64,000 nucleotides of DNA from Flavobacterium flabelliforme (lineage in GTDB: Bacteria > Bacteroidota > Bacteroidia > Flavobacteriales > Flavobacteriaceae), in NCBI RefSeq assembly GCF_017948675.1, contig NZ_JAGFBU010000001.1:372001-436000 (forward strand). Direction: 5' to 3'. This document shows positions 55,711 through 64,000 of this stretch, one piece after another. The notes under the pieces were generated by a model. That model did not search any database, was not told the origin of the DNA, and was given only the letters and a program-made list of their open reading frames with translations. The stretch's first letter is position 1. Each line of letters begins with the position of its first letter. A program made the translations under genes and the position numbers.

Positions 55711-56409
55711 TTACACAAATTTTGCTTCAAATAATTCTTTGAAGTGTTTCAAGACTTTTTGTTTCACTTCTTCTTCATTTACTTTTTCAACACCAAGTTC
55801 TACATTTAAAGAAGTAACTGCTTTACCGCGAATCCCACATGGAATAATATTATCAAAATACCCAAGATCGGCATTAACATTCAAAGCAAATCCATGCATG
55901 GTCACCCATCGTGAGGCACGGACACCCATAGCACAAATTTTCCTAGCAAACGGAGTTCCCACACCTAGCCAAACTCCAGTCTCTCCTTCACTGCGTCCTG
56001 AAGAAATTCCATATTCCTGAAGCGTTAAAATAATAGCTTCTTCTAAAAAACGCAAATATTTATGAATATCGGTAAAAAAGTTTTCTAAATCCAGAATAGG
56101 ATAACCTACAATTTGACCAGGACCGTGATAAGTAATATCGCCACCTCTATTAATTTTATAAAAAGTAGCCCCTTTAGCAGCTAGTTGTTTCTCAGATAAT
56201 AATAAATTACTTAAATCTCCACTTTTCCCTAATGTATAAACATGCGGATGTTCTACAAACAAAAAATAATTGGGTGTTGCTAAATCAAGTTCCTCTCTTC
56301 TATTTCTAATTTTGAGATCGACAATTTCTTTAAAGAGCTGTTCTTGGTATTCCCAAGTGGCTTTATAATCCTTATTTCCTAAATCTTGAAGTTGTATCGT
56401 TTTATTCAT
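55711..56409 (-). CDS. lipB: Octanoyltransferase LipB
   Basis: A 232-residue enzyme that moves octanoate from acyl carrier protein to lipoyl domains, the first step of lipoate synthesis. RGGDITYHGPGQ (88-99) is the family signature, K157 (RKICAMGVR) and C191 (IIPCGIRG) form the catalytic pair, and HGFALNV is conserved. A consensus promoter stands at 56462-56494. Confidence 0.96.
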   Translation of the reverse strand: MNKTIQLQDLGNKDYKATWEYQEQLFKEIVDLKIRNRREELDLATPNYFLFVEHPHVYTLGKSGDLSNLLLSEKQLAAKGATFYKINRGGDITYHGPGQIVGYPILDLENFFTDIHKYLRFLEEAIILTLQEYGISSGRSEGETGVWLGVGTPFARKICAMGVRASRWVTMHGFALNVNADLGYFDNIIPCGIRGKAVTSLNVELGVEKVNEEEVKQKVLKHFKELFEAKFV

Positions 56410-56461
56410 TTGTGATTACAGAGAAAAATTAATCAATTTAGTTTCTGTCATTGGTGAGTGA

Positions 56462-56494
56462 CAAATTTACAATTTATTATTTTGTTTTTTCCAA
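56462..56494 (-). promoter_or_regulatory. Promoter of lipB
   Basis: Minus strand TTG (56494-56492), a 22-base spacer, then TAAATTTG (56469-56462), an exact TAnnTTTG, about 53 bases before the ATG. Confidence 0.65.
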
Positions 56495-56609
56495 GAATCA
56501 ACAATCGCTTGATAATATTGAGGAATCAATTTTTAAATAAAAAATTCACTCCTAATATCTTTAATTATTTTGGATAGTAATCAAAAAGCTATGCTAATCA
56601 AAAATCCCA

Positions 56610-57344
56610 TTACTCTAAAACAACTTCTAGTATTGTACTTTCAGGATCTTGTAAAGAATCGGATATAAGAAACCTTAGTGAAACAGATAATTTATCATTA
56701 CTTACTATTGCTGCTGTATTCGAAACGTATTTTATTTTTTTAGGAAAATGATAATCTAAAACATAAGACTGATTCATTTTTACATCGCCAAGTTGCTTTA
56801 ATAATGCTATCATTCTTGCTTGCTGTTTCTTTAATTCTTTTACATCGGTAATCGTAACGCTTCTTTTAAATACATTTCCATCAAAAGAATAACTTACTTT
56901 ATAATAATGCTCCTCTGCAGACAAGGCATAATTATGTCGTAAGTCATCTGCATACTCTTCCGTTTTATATAAGTCAGGAACAGCTTCGATTTTATCGAAT
57001 TTACAAGAAATTACAGTTCTGAATTCTTTATCAAAAGAGTTTTTTTTGATATGTACATTCACCTCTTTGTACTGATTAAAAACTGACTTTTCATGCAAGG
57101 GTAGTTTAGAAAAATTTTCTTGATATTTTGATATATATTCTTTAAAAACATAGCTACTATCTATAAAATTATTTTCTTTAGAATAGTCTTCACCAACTAA
57201 TTTCATATAACTTGATTCATCGCGCAATCCTTGAGTGGTTATTGTTCCGCTACCATCTTGATTTAAAAAAAAAGTTTCAGTCATTTGACAAGCCGAAAAA
57301 AACAATATTATAAATAAGGAGAAAAACGGTTTCGATTTTCGCAT
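56610..57344 (-). CDS. Hypothetical lipoprotein
   Basis: A 244-residue protein with a lipoprotein signal, MRKSKPFFSLFIILFFSAC, and Gln after the lipidated Cys. The mature part is hydrophilic with an ETFFLNQDGSGTIT stretch near the start, as in Bacteroidetes lipoproteins of unknown function that follow 'F.L..DGS' with a beta-rich domain. No enzyme motif is seen. A -7-like TATATTTG at 57355-57362 would give an almost leaderless transcript. Not recognised as a named family. Confidence 0.65.
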   Translation of the reverse strand: MRKSKPFFSLFIILFFSACQMTETFFLNQDGSGTITTQGLRDESSYMKLVGEDYSKENNFIDSSYVFKEYISKYQENFSKLPLHEKSVFNQYKEVNVHIKKNSFDKEFRTVISCKFDKIEAVPDLYKTEEYADDLRHNYALSAEEHYYKVSYSFDGNVFKRSVTITDVKELKKQQARMIALLKQLGDVKMNQSYVLDYHFPKKIKYVSNTAAIVSNDKLSVSLRFLISDSLQDPESTILEVVLE

Positions 57345-57628
57345 AATTTTTTTTCAAATATAGCAAAAATCTGACAATTAAAAGATTTTGATTTTTGACA
57401 TTTATAATTTAAAAAATAAAAATATACTTTAATTTTTGAAAGAGAAATAACACATTACCAATATATTTATTAGCAGCAAGCAAAATGATTTTAAAAAAAA
57501 AAACAATATTAATTTTTTTCCTATTAAAAATATCAAAAATTAATTAATTTAAAACCAAATTTTAGTTTAATTAAAAAAGAACCAAATTTGCAAAATATAA
57601 ATAAAAAAAACTTTTTTCAATTAATTAA

Positions 57629-58861
57629 ATGCAGAAAAAAACCTACAAAAAAATTTTGCTTATAGTATTAATCACCCCATTTTTAATACTTAGCAGTTGC
57701 GACAGCGACACCAATTATGCTGCTTATGAGCCCCACTACAAAGCAACTATTGACGGATCTAAACTTCCTAAAGAAAATCGACCAATGACTATGTTTGAAG
57801 ACTCAGAAAATCCTTCAAAAATGTATGACAAAAGCGACCGATGGTTTAGGGTAAATCAACCTTTACAAGTGATTCAAAAAACAAAGGATTCCGTACAAAT
57901 ATCTCTTTACTCTCCTGTAGGATTATCTGATGTAAAAATTTACGCAAAATTACCAAATTACGACAAACGATTTGTCATTTATCATTTTACAAACATCCCT
58001 GCTTTTCATCGTTCTTTTCATCAAATTCCTTTAGTGGCTGAGAAAAATGATTATTTATTAGAATCTGGCAAAACAGTAACTATTGATCAAATTACAGGGT
58101 TTTCATCTGGCTCAATCGAATTTTCGGTAGAATCTACGGATCCCTTATATGCTAAATTTAAAAAAATAAAATCTTCTCAATTGGTTCAATTTCACGATGG
58201 GTATCATTTGGCCGAATTAGGAAAGTATTTGCCAATGAATCCTGTATTGGCTAAGGAAGCGATCACTATGATCATCAATTATTCTTATGCCTTGAGTCAT
58301 CCCATTTACTATGATACTTTTGTAAATTTTGACAAATACAAACAAGAACAAGCAGCTGTAGCTGGAAAACCAATCAATGGAGCATTAGATTGGCACGGAA
58401 ACGCTGAGGATGCTGACGGAAATTATGATTACTATTCGAAAGCTGAAATAGAGCAACAATATAAAAATTATGTTGACAATAGAAATCTTCATATAGCAAT
58501 GGTTGGTGGCGATTCTGCTTGGGGAGGTGGTGCTTTAGCATCACAATGGGAATCTGGATACATAACAGGACATTGGACAGGAGAAATGTCAGTTTGGTCT
58601 CATGAATATTCTCACCATACTGGATATAGCCATAGTAGTAATTTAGCGAACAGTGGCGAAGGTGGAGGCCAACAAGAGATGTTAACCCAGTTTTACAAAT
58701 ACTTGATTCATATAAACGACTTACCCTTTATAGATCCAGAAATTTTGAAAAGTTGGACTAAAAAAGAATATCTAAACACTACTTATAAAAAACCAGTTTT
58801 CAAAATAAATGCCAATAATCCATTTTTGTTAAAATACAAAGGAACAGGGAAATGGAATTAA
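57629..58861 (+). CDS. Lipoprotein with a metzincin-type HExxHxxGxxH zinc motif
   Basis: A 410-residue lipoprotein: the signal ends FLILSSC with the lipidated Cys in LSSCDSDT. A likely catalytic domain lies in the last third. HEYSHHTGYSH at residues 325-335 matches the metzincin zinc-binding motif HExxHxxGxxH exactly (His 325, 329, 335; Glu 326; Gly 332). Met351 further on could serve as the Met-turn, but this is uncertain. The N-terminal 200 residues look beta-rich. A cell-surface or periplasmic metallopeptidase is inferred; the family is not one I can name. It forms an operon with the next gene. Confidence 0.72.
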   Translation: MQKKTYKKILLIVLITPFLILSSCDSDTNYAAYEPHYKATIDGSKLPKENRPMTMFEDSENPSKMYDKSDRWFRVNQPLQVIQKTKDSVQISLYSPVGLSDVKIYAKLPNYDKRFVIYHFTNIPAFHRSFHQIPLVAEKNDYLLESGKTVTIDQITGFSSGSIEFSVESTDPLYAKFKKIKSSQLVQFHDGYHLAELGKYLPMNPVLAKEAITMIINYSYALSHPIYYDTFVNFDKYKQEQAAVAGKPINGALDWHGNAEDADGNYDYYSKAEIEQQYKNYVDNRNLHIAMVGGDSAWGGGALASQWESGYITGHWTGEMSVWSHEYSHHTGYSHSSNLANSGEGGGQQEMLTQFYKYLIHINDLPFIDPEILKSWTKKEYLNTTYKKPVFKINANNPFLLKYKGTGKWN

Positions 58862-58875
58862 AAAATACCTACAAA

Positions 58876-59886
58876 ATGAAAAAAATAATTTCCTATATAT
58901 TCTTACTTTGTTTACTGACTAATTGTAGCAAAGACTCTTCAGAAACCGATACTCCAACGAATTATAATTATTATTACCCTACTGAAGATACTAGTATCTC
59001 GGCTACTGAAATTGGAGATGGAACTAAAAATTTGGATCCAAAAGGAATTGCGGTTTCGAACTCCAAATTATACATTTGCAACGGAGATGTTCTAGAAATA
59101 TTTGATGCAGAAACTTTGGCATATATCAAAACAGTAGCCAATTACACCAAAGGTTCTACAACCATACCCTTTAGCAAACTTTCGTCGATCTCTATTGATA
59201 ACGGACGAATTTACTTAGGAAGTGTAGATTCTAGACTTTTTGTGATGGATGAAAAAACAACTAACGGAATCAATACTTTAGGAAATGGTCAATGGTGGAC
59301 TACTTTTGTACACGTATTTGGTGTTACAGTAAAAGACGGATTAGTCTTTGTTAAAGAAAAAGAACAATCAATTAAAGTTTTTGAAACTTCACAAATCACC
59401 GAAACTAGCAATTGGAATTTAACACCAATCGCAAAATTAAATACAACCACTGGTTTTGACGAAATTTATTCGATGGATATAAATTCAGGAAATCTAGTAG
59501 TTGCCGGTAGAAATGCAAAAGGTTATTTGTATTATCCTATAAAAGCAATTCGAAATAGCGCTGCAAATTCACCTACAACTGCTTTGGCCCCAGCAAAAAT
59601 AGCCCTTTCAGAAAGCCGACCTGTAGCAATCACTTTTACAACAGAATGGGCCATTGCATCAGAAAGTGTAGGGAATTCAAACCTATTGCGTTTGTATCCT
59701 ATAAATGAATTCATAGGGCAAACTTACAATCCACGAGTAAATGCATCCGATATTATGGGCAATAATTCCTTTGGAACTATAATTAGCACTGCACAATACA
59801 AGGATCGTATATTTTTATCAGACAATACCAATAAAAAAATAAGAATTATAAAACTTAATAAAGCAACGATAGCAGAACAAAAGTAA
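58876..59886 (+). CDS. Beta-propeller-like lipoprotein
   Basis: A lipoprotein of about 336 residues, starting at MKKIISYIFLLCLLTNC (ATG at 58876, 14 bases after the preceding stop). An in-frame ATG 24 bases upstream would put the signal out of place and overlap the preceding gene. Repeating units such as GIAVSNSKLYICNGDVLEIF, SISIDNGRIYLGSVDSRLFV and GVTVKDGLVFVKEKEQSIKV suggest a propeller of several blades, a ligand or protein-binding scaffold. It probably works with the metzincin-like lipoprotein. A terminator follows. Confidence 0.75.
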   Translation: MKKIISYIFLLCLLTNCSKDSSETDTPTNYNYYYPTEDTSISATEIGDGTKNLDPKGIAVSNSKLYICNGDVLEIFDAETLAYIKTVANYTKGSTTIPFSKLSSISIDNGRIYLGSVDSRLFVMDEKTTNGINTLGNGQWWTTFVHVFGVTVKDGLVFVKEKEQSIKVFETSQITETSNWNLTPIAKLNTTTGFDEIYSMDINSGNLVVAGRNAKGYLYYPIKAIRNSAANSPTTALAPAKIALSESRPVAITFTTEWAIASESVGNSNLLRLYPINEFIGQTYNPRVNASDIMGNNSFGTIISTAQYKDRIFLSDNTNKKIRIIKLNKATIAEQK

Positions 59887-59931
59887 AAGACTTGATTCGC
59901 TAAAAACGAACTTTTAAATTAATTCAACTTA

Positions 59932-59975
59932 AATACAAATTAGGCATTCTTAGAACTGCTTAATTTGTATTTTTT
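59932..59975 (+). terminator. Terminator of the two-lipoprotein operon
   Basis: AATACAAATTA/TAATTTGTATT inverted repeat with an inner GC pair, followed by a run of T, about 45 bases after the stop codon. Confidence 0.8.
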
Positions 59976-60035
59976 TTTTTGATACATATAAACCAAAACC
60001 TTTGCTTTTAAACTTTATACTTAAAAACAAAAACT

Positions 60036-60043
60036 TATCTTTG
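60036..60043 (+). promoter_or_regulatory. -7 box of the lysS promoter
   Basis: TATCTTTG, an exact TAnnTTTG, 22 bases before the lysS ATG. No TTG lies at the standard distance. Confidence 0.5.
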
Positions 60044-60065
60044 CATTCTTAAAAATTAGAACACA

Positions 60066-61769
60066 ATGGCATTATCTGAACAAGAAATCATCCGAAGAGA
60101 AAAACTTCAATCGCTACGCAACTTAGGAATCAATCCTTATCCTGCTAATCTTTTTCCTGTAAATCATACTTCGAAGCAGATAAAAGAGCAATTTGAAGAC
60201 GGAAAGAAGGTTATTGTCGCTGGCCGTTTGATGAGTGTAAGAGACCAAGGAAAAGCTTGTTTTGCTGAATTGCAAGATAGTGAAGGACGCATTCAATTGT
60301 ATGTGAATCGCGATGTTTTGTGTCCTGAGGAAGACAAAACCATGTACAATCAGGTTTTTAAAAAATTAACAGATCTTGGGGATTTTATAGGAATTGAAGG
60401 AGAATTGTTTACTACCAAAGTTGGTGCACAATGCATTCGTGTTGATGTTTTCACTTTCTTAAGCAAAACGTTGCGTCCGTTACCTTTACCAAAAGTAGAT
60501 GAGGACGGAAAAGTACACGATGCATTTAATGACGCCGAATTGCGTTACAGAATGCGTTACGTAGATTTGACTGTAAATGAGCATGTAAAACAAACATTTA
60601 TTAAGCGTACAAAATTGTTTAACGCCATGCGTACCTTTTTTAATAACGCTGGATATCTTGAGGTAGAAACCCCTGTTTTACAACCTATTCCTGGTGGTGC
60701 AGCAGCACGACCGTTTATTACACACCACAATTCACTTGACATTCCGTTATACATGCGTATTGCAAATGAATTGTATTTAAAAAGATTAATTGTTGGTGGT
60801 TTTGAAGGAGTTTATGAGTTTTCTAAAAACTTCCGTAACGAAGGAATGGATAGAACCCACAACCCAGAATTTACTGCCATGGAAATATATGTAGCTTACA
60901 AAGACTACAACTGGATGATGGAATTTGCCGAGGAGCTATTAGAATATTGCGCAGTGGCCGTAAACGGGACTTCGGAAGTTACTTTTGGTGAACACCAAAT
61001 TAGTTTCAAAGCACCTTACGCTCGTGTGACAATGACCGATTCTATTAAACATTTTACTGGTTTTGACATTTCTGGGAAAACGGAAGCGGAACTTTTTGAG
61101 GCTGCAAGAGGAATGGGAATTGACGTTGATGCTACGATGGGTAAAGGAAAATTAATTGATGAAATTTTTGGTGCCAAATGCGAAGGAAATTATATTCAAC
61201 CAACCTTTATTACTGATTACCCAAAAGAAATGTCACCATTATGCAAAGAACATAGAGATAATCCAGAATTGACAGAGCGTTTTGAATTAATGGTTTGCGG
61301 TAAGGAAGTGGCCAATGCCTATTCTGAATTGAATGATCCAATAGATCAAAGAGAACGTTTTGAAGACCAAATGCGATTAGCCGAAAAAGGAGACGATGAA
61401 GCTACGGGAATTATTGATGAAGATTTTTTAAGAGCTTTAGAATACGGAATGCCACCTACCTCTGGAATGGGAATTGGTATGGATCGTTTGATTATGTATT
61501 TGACCAATAATGCTTCTATTCAGGAAGTATTACTGTTTCCTCAGATGAGACCTGAAAAAAAACAAGTTCAGATTGAATTAGAAGACGATGAAAAATTAAT
61601 TGTAGCATTACTGCAAACCAATAATAACCAAATGGAATTTGGATTATTAAAAACAAAATCAGAATTAAGTGGAAAAAAATGGGATAAAGCCATGAAAAAT
61701 TTAGCTGCTCTTGGCATGACGGAAGTAGTAGTTGATGGTGATGTAAAAGCTTGCAGATTAAAAGAATAA
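60066..61769 (+). CDS. lysS: Lysyl-tRNA synthetase, class II, with a C-terminal extension
   Basis: A 567-residue class II enzyme that charges tRNA-Lys. The N-terminal OB-fold anticodon-binding domain (about 50-160) is followed by motif 2 (EFSKNFRNEGMDRTHNPEFT) and motif 3 (SGMGIGMDRLIMYLT). The core ends near residue 496, and about 70 extra residues follow that are absent from the 505-residue E. coli enzyme. I recall longer LysRS proteins in Bacteroidetes, so the tail is probably lineage-typical. It has its own -7 box and a strong shared terminator. Confidence 0.97.
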   Translation: MALSEQEIIRREKLQSLRNLGINPYPANLFPVNHTSKQIKEQFEDGKKVIVAGRLMSVRDQGKACFAELQDSEGRIQLYVNRDVLCPEEDKTMYNQVFKKLTDLGDFIGIEGELFTTKVGAQCIRVDVFTFLSKTLRPLPLPKVDEDGKVHDAFNDAELRYRMRYVDLTVNEHVKQTFIKRTKLFNAMRTFFNNAGYLEVETPVLQPIPGGAAARPFITHHNSLDIPLYMRIANELYLKRLIVGGFEGVYEFSKNFRNEGMDRTHNPEFTAMEIYVAYKDYNWMMEFAEELLEYCAVAVNGTSEVTFGEHQISFKAPYARVTMTDSIKHFTGFDISGKTEAELFEAARGMGIDVDATMGKGKLIDEIFGAKCEGNYIQPTFITDYPKEMSPLCKEHRDNPELTERFELMVCGKEVANAYSELNDPIDQRERFEDQMRLAEKGDDEATGIIDEDFLRALEYGMPPTSGMGIGMDRLIMYLTNNASIQEVLLFPQMRPEKKQVQIELEDDEKLIVALLQTNNNQMEFGLLKTKSELSGKKWDKAMKNLAALGMTEVVVDGDVKACRLKE

Positions 61770-61786
61770 AACTTCATTTAGAACAT

Positions 61787-61820
61787 AAAAAAAAGGAACT
61801 CAATTGAGTTCCCTTTTTTT
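61787..61820. terminator. Bidirectional terminator between lysS and the MbnH-like gene
   Basis: GGAACTCAA/TTGAGTTCC perfect stem flanked by A and T runs, serving both convergent genes. Confidence 0.9.
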
Positions 61821-61865
61821 TATGCAATACTTTTTCATCACATTTTAGAATAACACTTTTTAATC

Positions 61866-62891
61866 TCAATCACCACCCAAAAAATGAGTATCAGTCAATG
61901 TTTTCATGAATGAAATTAAATCTATTTTTTCTTGTTCATTTAGCGGAATTCTATTTCCATTTTCTTTAAAAATGGGATCTAAATTATCCGTTAGTATCAC
62001 ACCATTATCTAAATAATCTAATAGTTGTCTTAGAGTAGCAAATTGTCCAAAACTCCCGTAAGGAGCAGTGACTTCAATGTTTCTTAAAGTAGGAACACGA
62101 AAACTCATATAGTCTTTCTCGATACCAGTGACCCTCCCTCGTCCTCCTTCATTAGAATCTGTATTTAACGGGAAACCAATATTTCTAAAACTCTGATCCG
62201 TAAACAATTCTGTACTATGACAACTGTTACACTTTTCTTGAAAAACTTGATATCCACGAGCTTCAGAAACTGAAAAAGATTCATTCTCTTTTCGTTTCAC
62301 TCTATCATATTTACTATTGGCAGAAATAAGTGTGTATTCGAACTGGGCAATACTTTTGTAAATCCTTTCTGGAGTAATATTTTCGTCTCCAAAAGTCTTT
62401 TTGAATAAATCTCTGTACGCTTTATCAACATTAATTTTGTCAATAACCTCTATAATTGAAGAATTCATCTCTTCATGAGTTATTATAGGAACTATAGATT
62501 GCTTTTCTAATTGTAATTTACTTCCATCCCAATTGTAAAAATTCAGGAACGCCATATTTTGAATAGGCGGCGTGTTCCTAAGCCCTATCCTTGCAAAAAT
62601 CCCTATAGCTTTAGCATTGTTGTCTGCAAAAGCATTAGCTTGTATATGGCAACTCGAACACGCAATAGTATTATTAGCACTAAATCTTTTATCAGAGAAT
62701 AATTTTTTACCTAATTCAACACCTAGTTTCGTCGGTCGATTTGTATAAAATGCGTTATTTAATGCAGGAAAACCAACAGGGATTTCTAAAGCAATCGTTT
62801 CATTCTCTAAAAAAATGGCCTCATAATCATCGGTATCACTACAGGAAAGACAAAAGACAATGCAACTTAAAAAGCATATTATTTTTTTCAT
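61866..62891 (-). CDS. Di-haem MauG/MbnH-type cytochrome c peroxidase family lipoprotein
   Basis: A protein of about 341 residues with a lipoprotein signal (MKKIICFLSCIVFCLSC, Cys17). Two haem c motifs are present: CSSCH at 78-82 and CNSCH at 221-225. RNTPPIQNMAFLNFYNWDG is typical of the MauG/peroxidase family. It follows an MbnP-family gene, so MbnH (which oxidises a Trp of MbnP to kynurenine) is the closest role, though peroxidase activity is possible. The ATG at 62891 is chosen: a longer start at 62945 falls inside an intercistronic hairpin and would hide the lipoprotein signal. Confidence 0.88.
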   Translation of the reverse strand: MKKIICFLSCIVFCLSCSDTDDYEAIFLENETIALEIPVGFPALNNAFYTNRPTKLGVELGKKLFSDKRFSANNTIACSSCHIQANAFADNNAKAIGIFARIGLRNTPPIQNMAFLNFYNWDGSKLQLEKQSIVPIITHEEMNSSIIEVIDKINVDKAYRDLFKKTFGDENITPERIYKSIAQFEYTLISANSKYDRVKRKENESFSVSEARGYQVFQEKCNSCHSTELFTDQSFRNIGFPLNTDSNEGGRGRVTGIEKDYMSFRVPTLRNIEVTAPYGSFGQFATLRQLLDYLDNGVILTDNLDPIFKENGNRIPLNEQEKIDLISFMKTLTDTHFLGGD

Positions 62892-62924
62892 TTTAGAAAA
62901 ATTTAGTATGAATAAAATTAGAAA

Positions 62925-62960
62925 TAGAGCCGTTCTATTTTTCAACTTTAAACGGCTCTA
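62925..62960 (-). promoter_or_regulatory. Intercistronic hairpin between the MbnP- and MbnH-like genes
   Basis: A perfect 10-bp inverted repeat TAGAGCCGTT/AACGGCTCTA with a 16-base loop, 11 bases after the MbnP stop codon. On the minus strand it is followed by TTTCTAATTTT, so it may act as a partial terminator or mRNA stabiliser reducing expression of the MbnH-like gene. Confidence 0.6.
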
Positions 62961-62971
62961 AAACTTATTAT

Positions 62972-63844
62972 CTAGTTTTCTACCGCTAGGATAGAAAACA
63001 TACCTTTTACATCAGTTGTGCCATTACCACCTAAATTATCAACAAATTTCACCATTTGTAAAGCGGTATGAATATTAGGAGTAGCATTACTGCTTCCGCT
63101 TGTTCCAGTTGATAAAGTAATTGCTGTAGTACCACTTAATAGTTTATTGAAATCTGCTTTGATAGTTATTTTTGGTGGATTTTTACCTACAATAGCTTTA
63201 GCTGTAAGCTCTAATGTAATGTCTCTGTAAGCATCAACACCTTGAACATAAGAAGTCGCATCTCCTTTATTTCCTTCTACAGTACTTCCGGTGTGAATAG
63301 ACATTTGTTTATTGTCTGCCCCATAAAAACCCTCTAATTTAGTAAAGCGATATCCAGTACCCCATTCCCACATCATTTCAGTATCATTTGCACCAGCAGC
63401 AGCATAAAAACTTGGAAATTTTACTTGGTCTAAGGCATTTAAAACCTGTTTTACACCTAATCCAAATTTTATTTTAGCATACTCACCAACTGGTATATTA
63501 CTCATAACATAGTTTAAAGACGCCTCTTTAGATTGATCTACAATGACCGCACCTTTATCAAGATTATTTACATTATAAGGCACTTCTGTTCCATCTGTTT
63601 TTACAAGACGAATGTTACTTATTACATATTTCAACTCAGAAAAGCGATGCACTTGTCCTGCTCCAGATGTCTTTACAGAAGCCGTTGTAGAAGCTGCATC
63701 ACCCAGAATAATTGTTGTATTGTCAAATGTATTATTGAACTTTAATGCCACACTATTAGCTACCGGATTTTCATCATCGTTGCTACAAGAAACAACAGCT
63801 AAAAGAATAGCTGGCATTAAAAGATATTTTTTAAAATTTTTCAT
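62972..63844 (-). CDS. MbnP family copper-binding-type lipoprotein
   Basis: A 290-residue lipoprotein, signal MKNFKKYLLMPAILLAVVSC (lipidated Cys20). The MbnP hallmark MMWEWGTGYRFTKLEGFYG lies at about 157-175, with W159 and W161; in MbnP a Trp is turned into kynurenine by MbnH and helps bind copper(I). Downstream of it is the MbnH-type di-haem gene, as expected. It is found here without methanobactin genes, as in many Bacteroidetes, where its job is presumed to be copper binding at the cell envelope. Confidence 0.85.
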   Translation of the reverse strand: MKNFKKYLLMPAILLAVVSCSNDDENPVANSVALKFNNTFDNTTIILGDAASTTASVKTSGAGQVHRFSELKYVISNIRLVKTDGTEVPYNVNNLDKGAVIVDQSKEASLNYVMSNIPVGEYAKIKFGLGVKQVLNALDQVKFPSFYAAAGANDTEMMWEWGTGYRFTKLEGFYGADNKQMSIHTGSTVEGNKGDATSYVQGVDAYRDITLELTAKAIVGKNPPKITIKADFNKLLSGTTAITLSTGTSGSSNATPNIHTALQMVKFVDNLGGNGTTDVKGMFSILAVEN

Positions 63845-63912
63845 TTTTATTTATTTTTAAAACTATTTGTATTTTATTCGTTTTTGTAATTATTATTCAA
63901 TCTTTTGACTCC

Positions 63913-64000
63913 TTAAACTACAAGCGGTGGCGGAACAAAAACATCTAAGTAAGGTTCAGAATGTCGAATTTCTGAGTAACCAATTTTTCTAGGAAACGCA
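63913..64000 (-). CDS. C-terminal end of an unidentified protein
   Basis: The frame enters from the right edge and ends TAA at 63913-63915. The last 28 residues include RHSEPYLDVFVPPPLVV, a Pro-rich tail. I recall similar 'DVFVPPP' tails on short Bacteroidetes proteins near MbnP-type genes, but no function is known to me. It ends 68 bases upstream of the MbnP-like gene. Confidence 0.55.
   Translation of the reverse strand, partial: AFPRKIGYSEIRHSEPYLDVFVPPPLVV

Noticed and set aside
62892..62945. Longer start of the MbnH-like gene
   Set aside because: It would begin in an intercistronic hairpin and displace the lipoprotein signal.

Overview
The window looks like a chromosome segment of a Flavobacteriaceae bacterium, most likely Flavobacterium or a close relative. 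The evidence is the AT-rich DNA, the Bacteroidetes promoter form TTG-N(17-23)-TAnnTTTG in front of several genes, two SusC/SusD pairs, a short HPF, an rpsU gene with an exceptional Shine-Dalgarno sequence, and many lipoprotein signals.

Region 1 (1-2.3 kb) is translation housekeeping, all on the minus strand: rpsU, xerC, hpf, tRNA-Thr(UGU), tRNA-Tyr, tRNA-Thr(GGU) and the start of tuf. Promoters and terminators are packed so tightly that two of them overlap. Region 2 (2.4-12.5 kb) holds ordinary metabolic and envelope genes: an acyl-CoA dehydrogenase, a helix-hairpin-helix membrane protein, an amino-acid permease, a PspC-like protein, a DUF2851 protein, a DEDDh exonuclease, a cystathionine beta-synthase-type enzyme and a putative porin.

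Region 3 (12.7-44.9 kb, all minus strand) is a surface-polysaccharide cluster of about 32 kb with heavily overlapping genes. It starts with an ABC O-antigen exporter, Wzm (44031-44900) and Wzt (42467-43750). Wzt has a C-terminal extension of the kind that recognises a finished chain end. Many GT2, GT4 and GT-B glycosyltransferases follow, with a WbsX protein, two FkbM and two other methyltransferases, two NodB-type deacetylases, a GNAT acyltransferase and an MBOAT/SGNH pair. The complete N-acetylneuraminate set is present (neuA, neuB, neuC), closely like the meningococcal enzymes, so the glycan is expected to carry Neu5Ac. No known sialyltransferase family is recognisable. A 1-kb array of REP-like inverted repeats with a 116-bp period sits between neuB and neuC, and a 25-codon remnant of a second copy of the unusual 466-residue glycosyltransferase survives at 25495-25572.

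Region 4 (45.1-54.6 kb) has two consecutive SusC/SusD operons with very similar SusC N-termini and no linked degradative enzyme. Region 5 (55-64 kb) has rnhB, lipB and a lipoprotein gene, then a two-gene lipoprotein operon whose first product carries a perfect HExxHxxGxxH zinc-site motif. After these come lysS and an MbnP/MbnH-type copper-protein and di-haem pair, with the tail of one more gene at the window edge.

No CRISPR array, insertion sequence, prophage or rRNA was seen. The least ordinary elements are the repeat array inside the neu genes, the orphan glycosyltransferase family with its remnant, the sialylated-glycan cluster lacking a recognised sialyltransferase, the metzincin-like lipoprotein pair, and the promoter/terminator overlaps.
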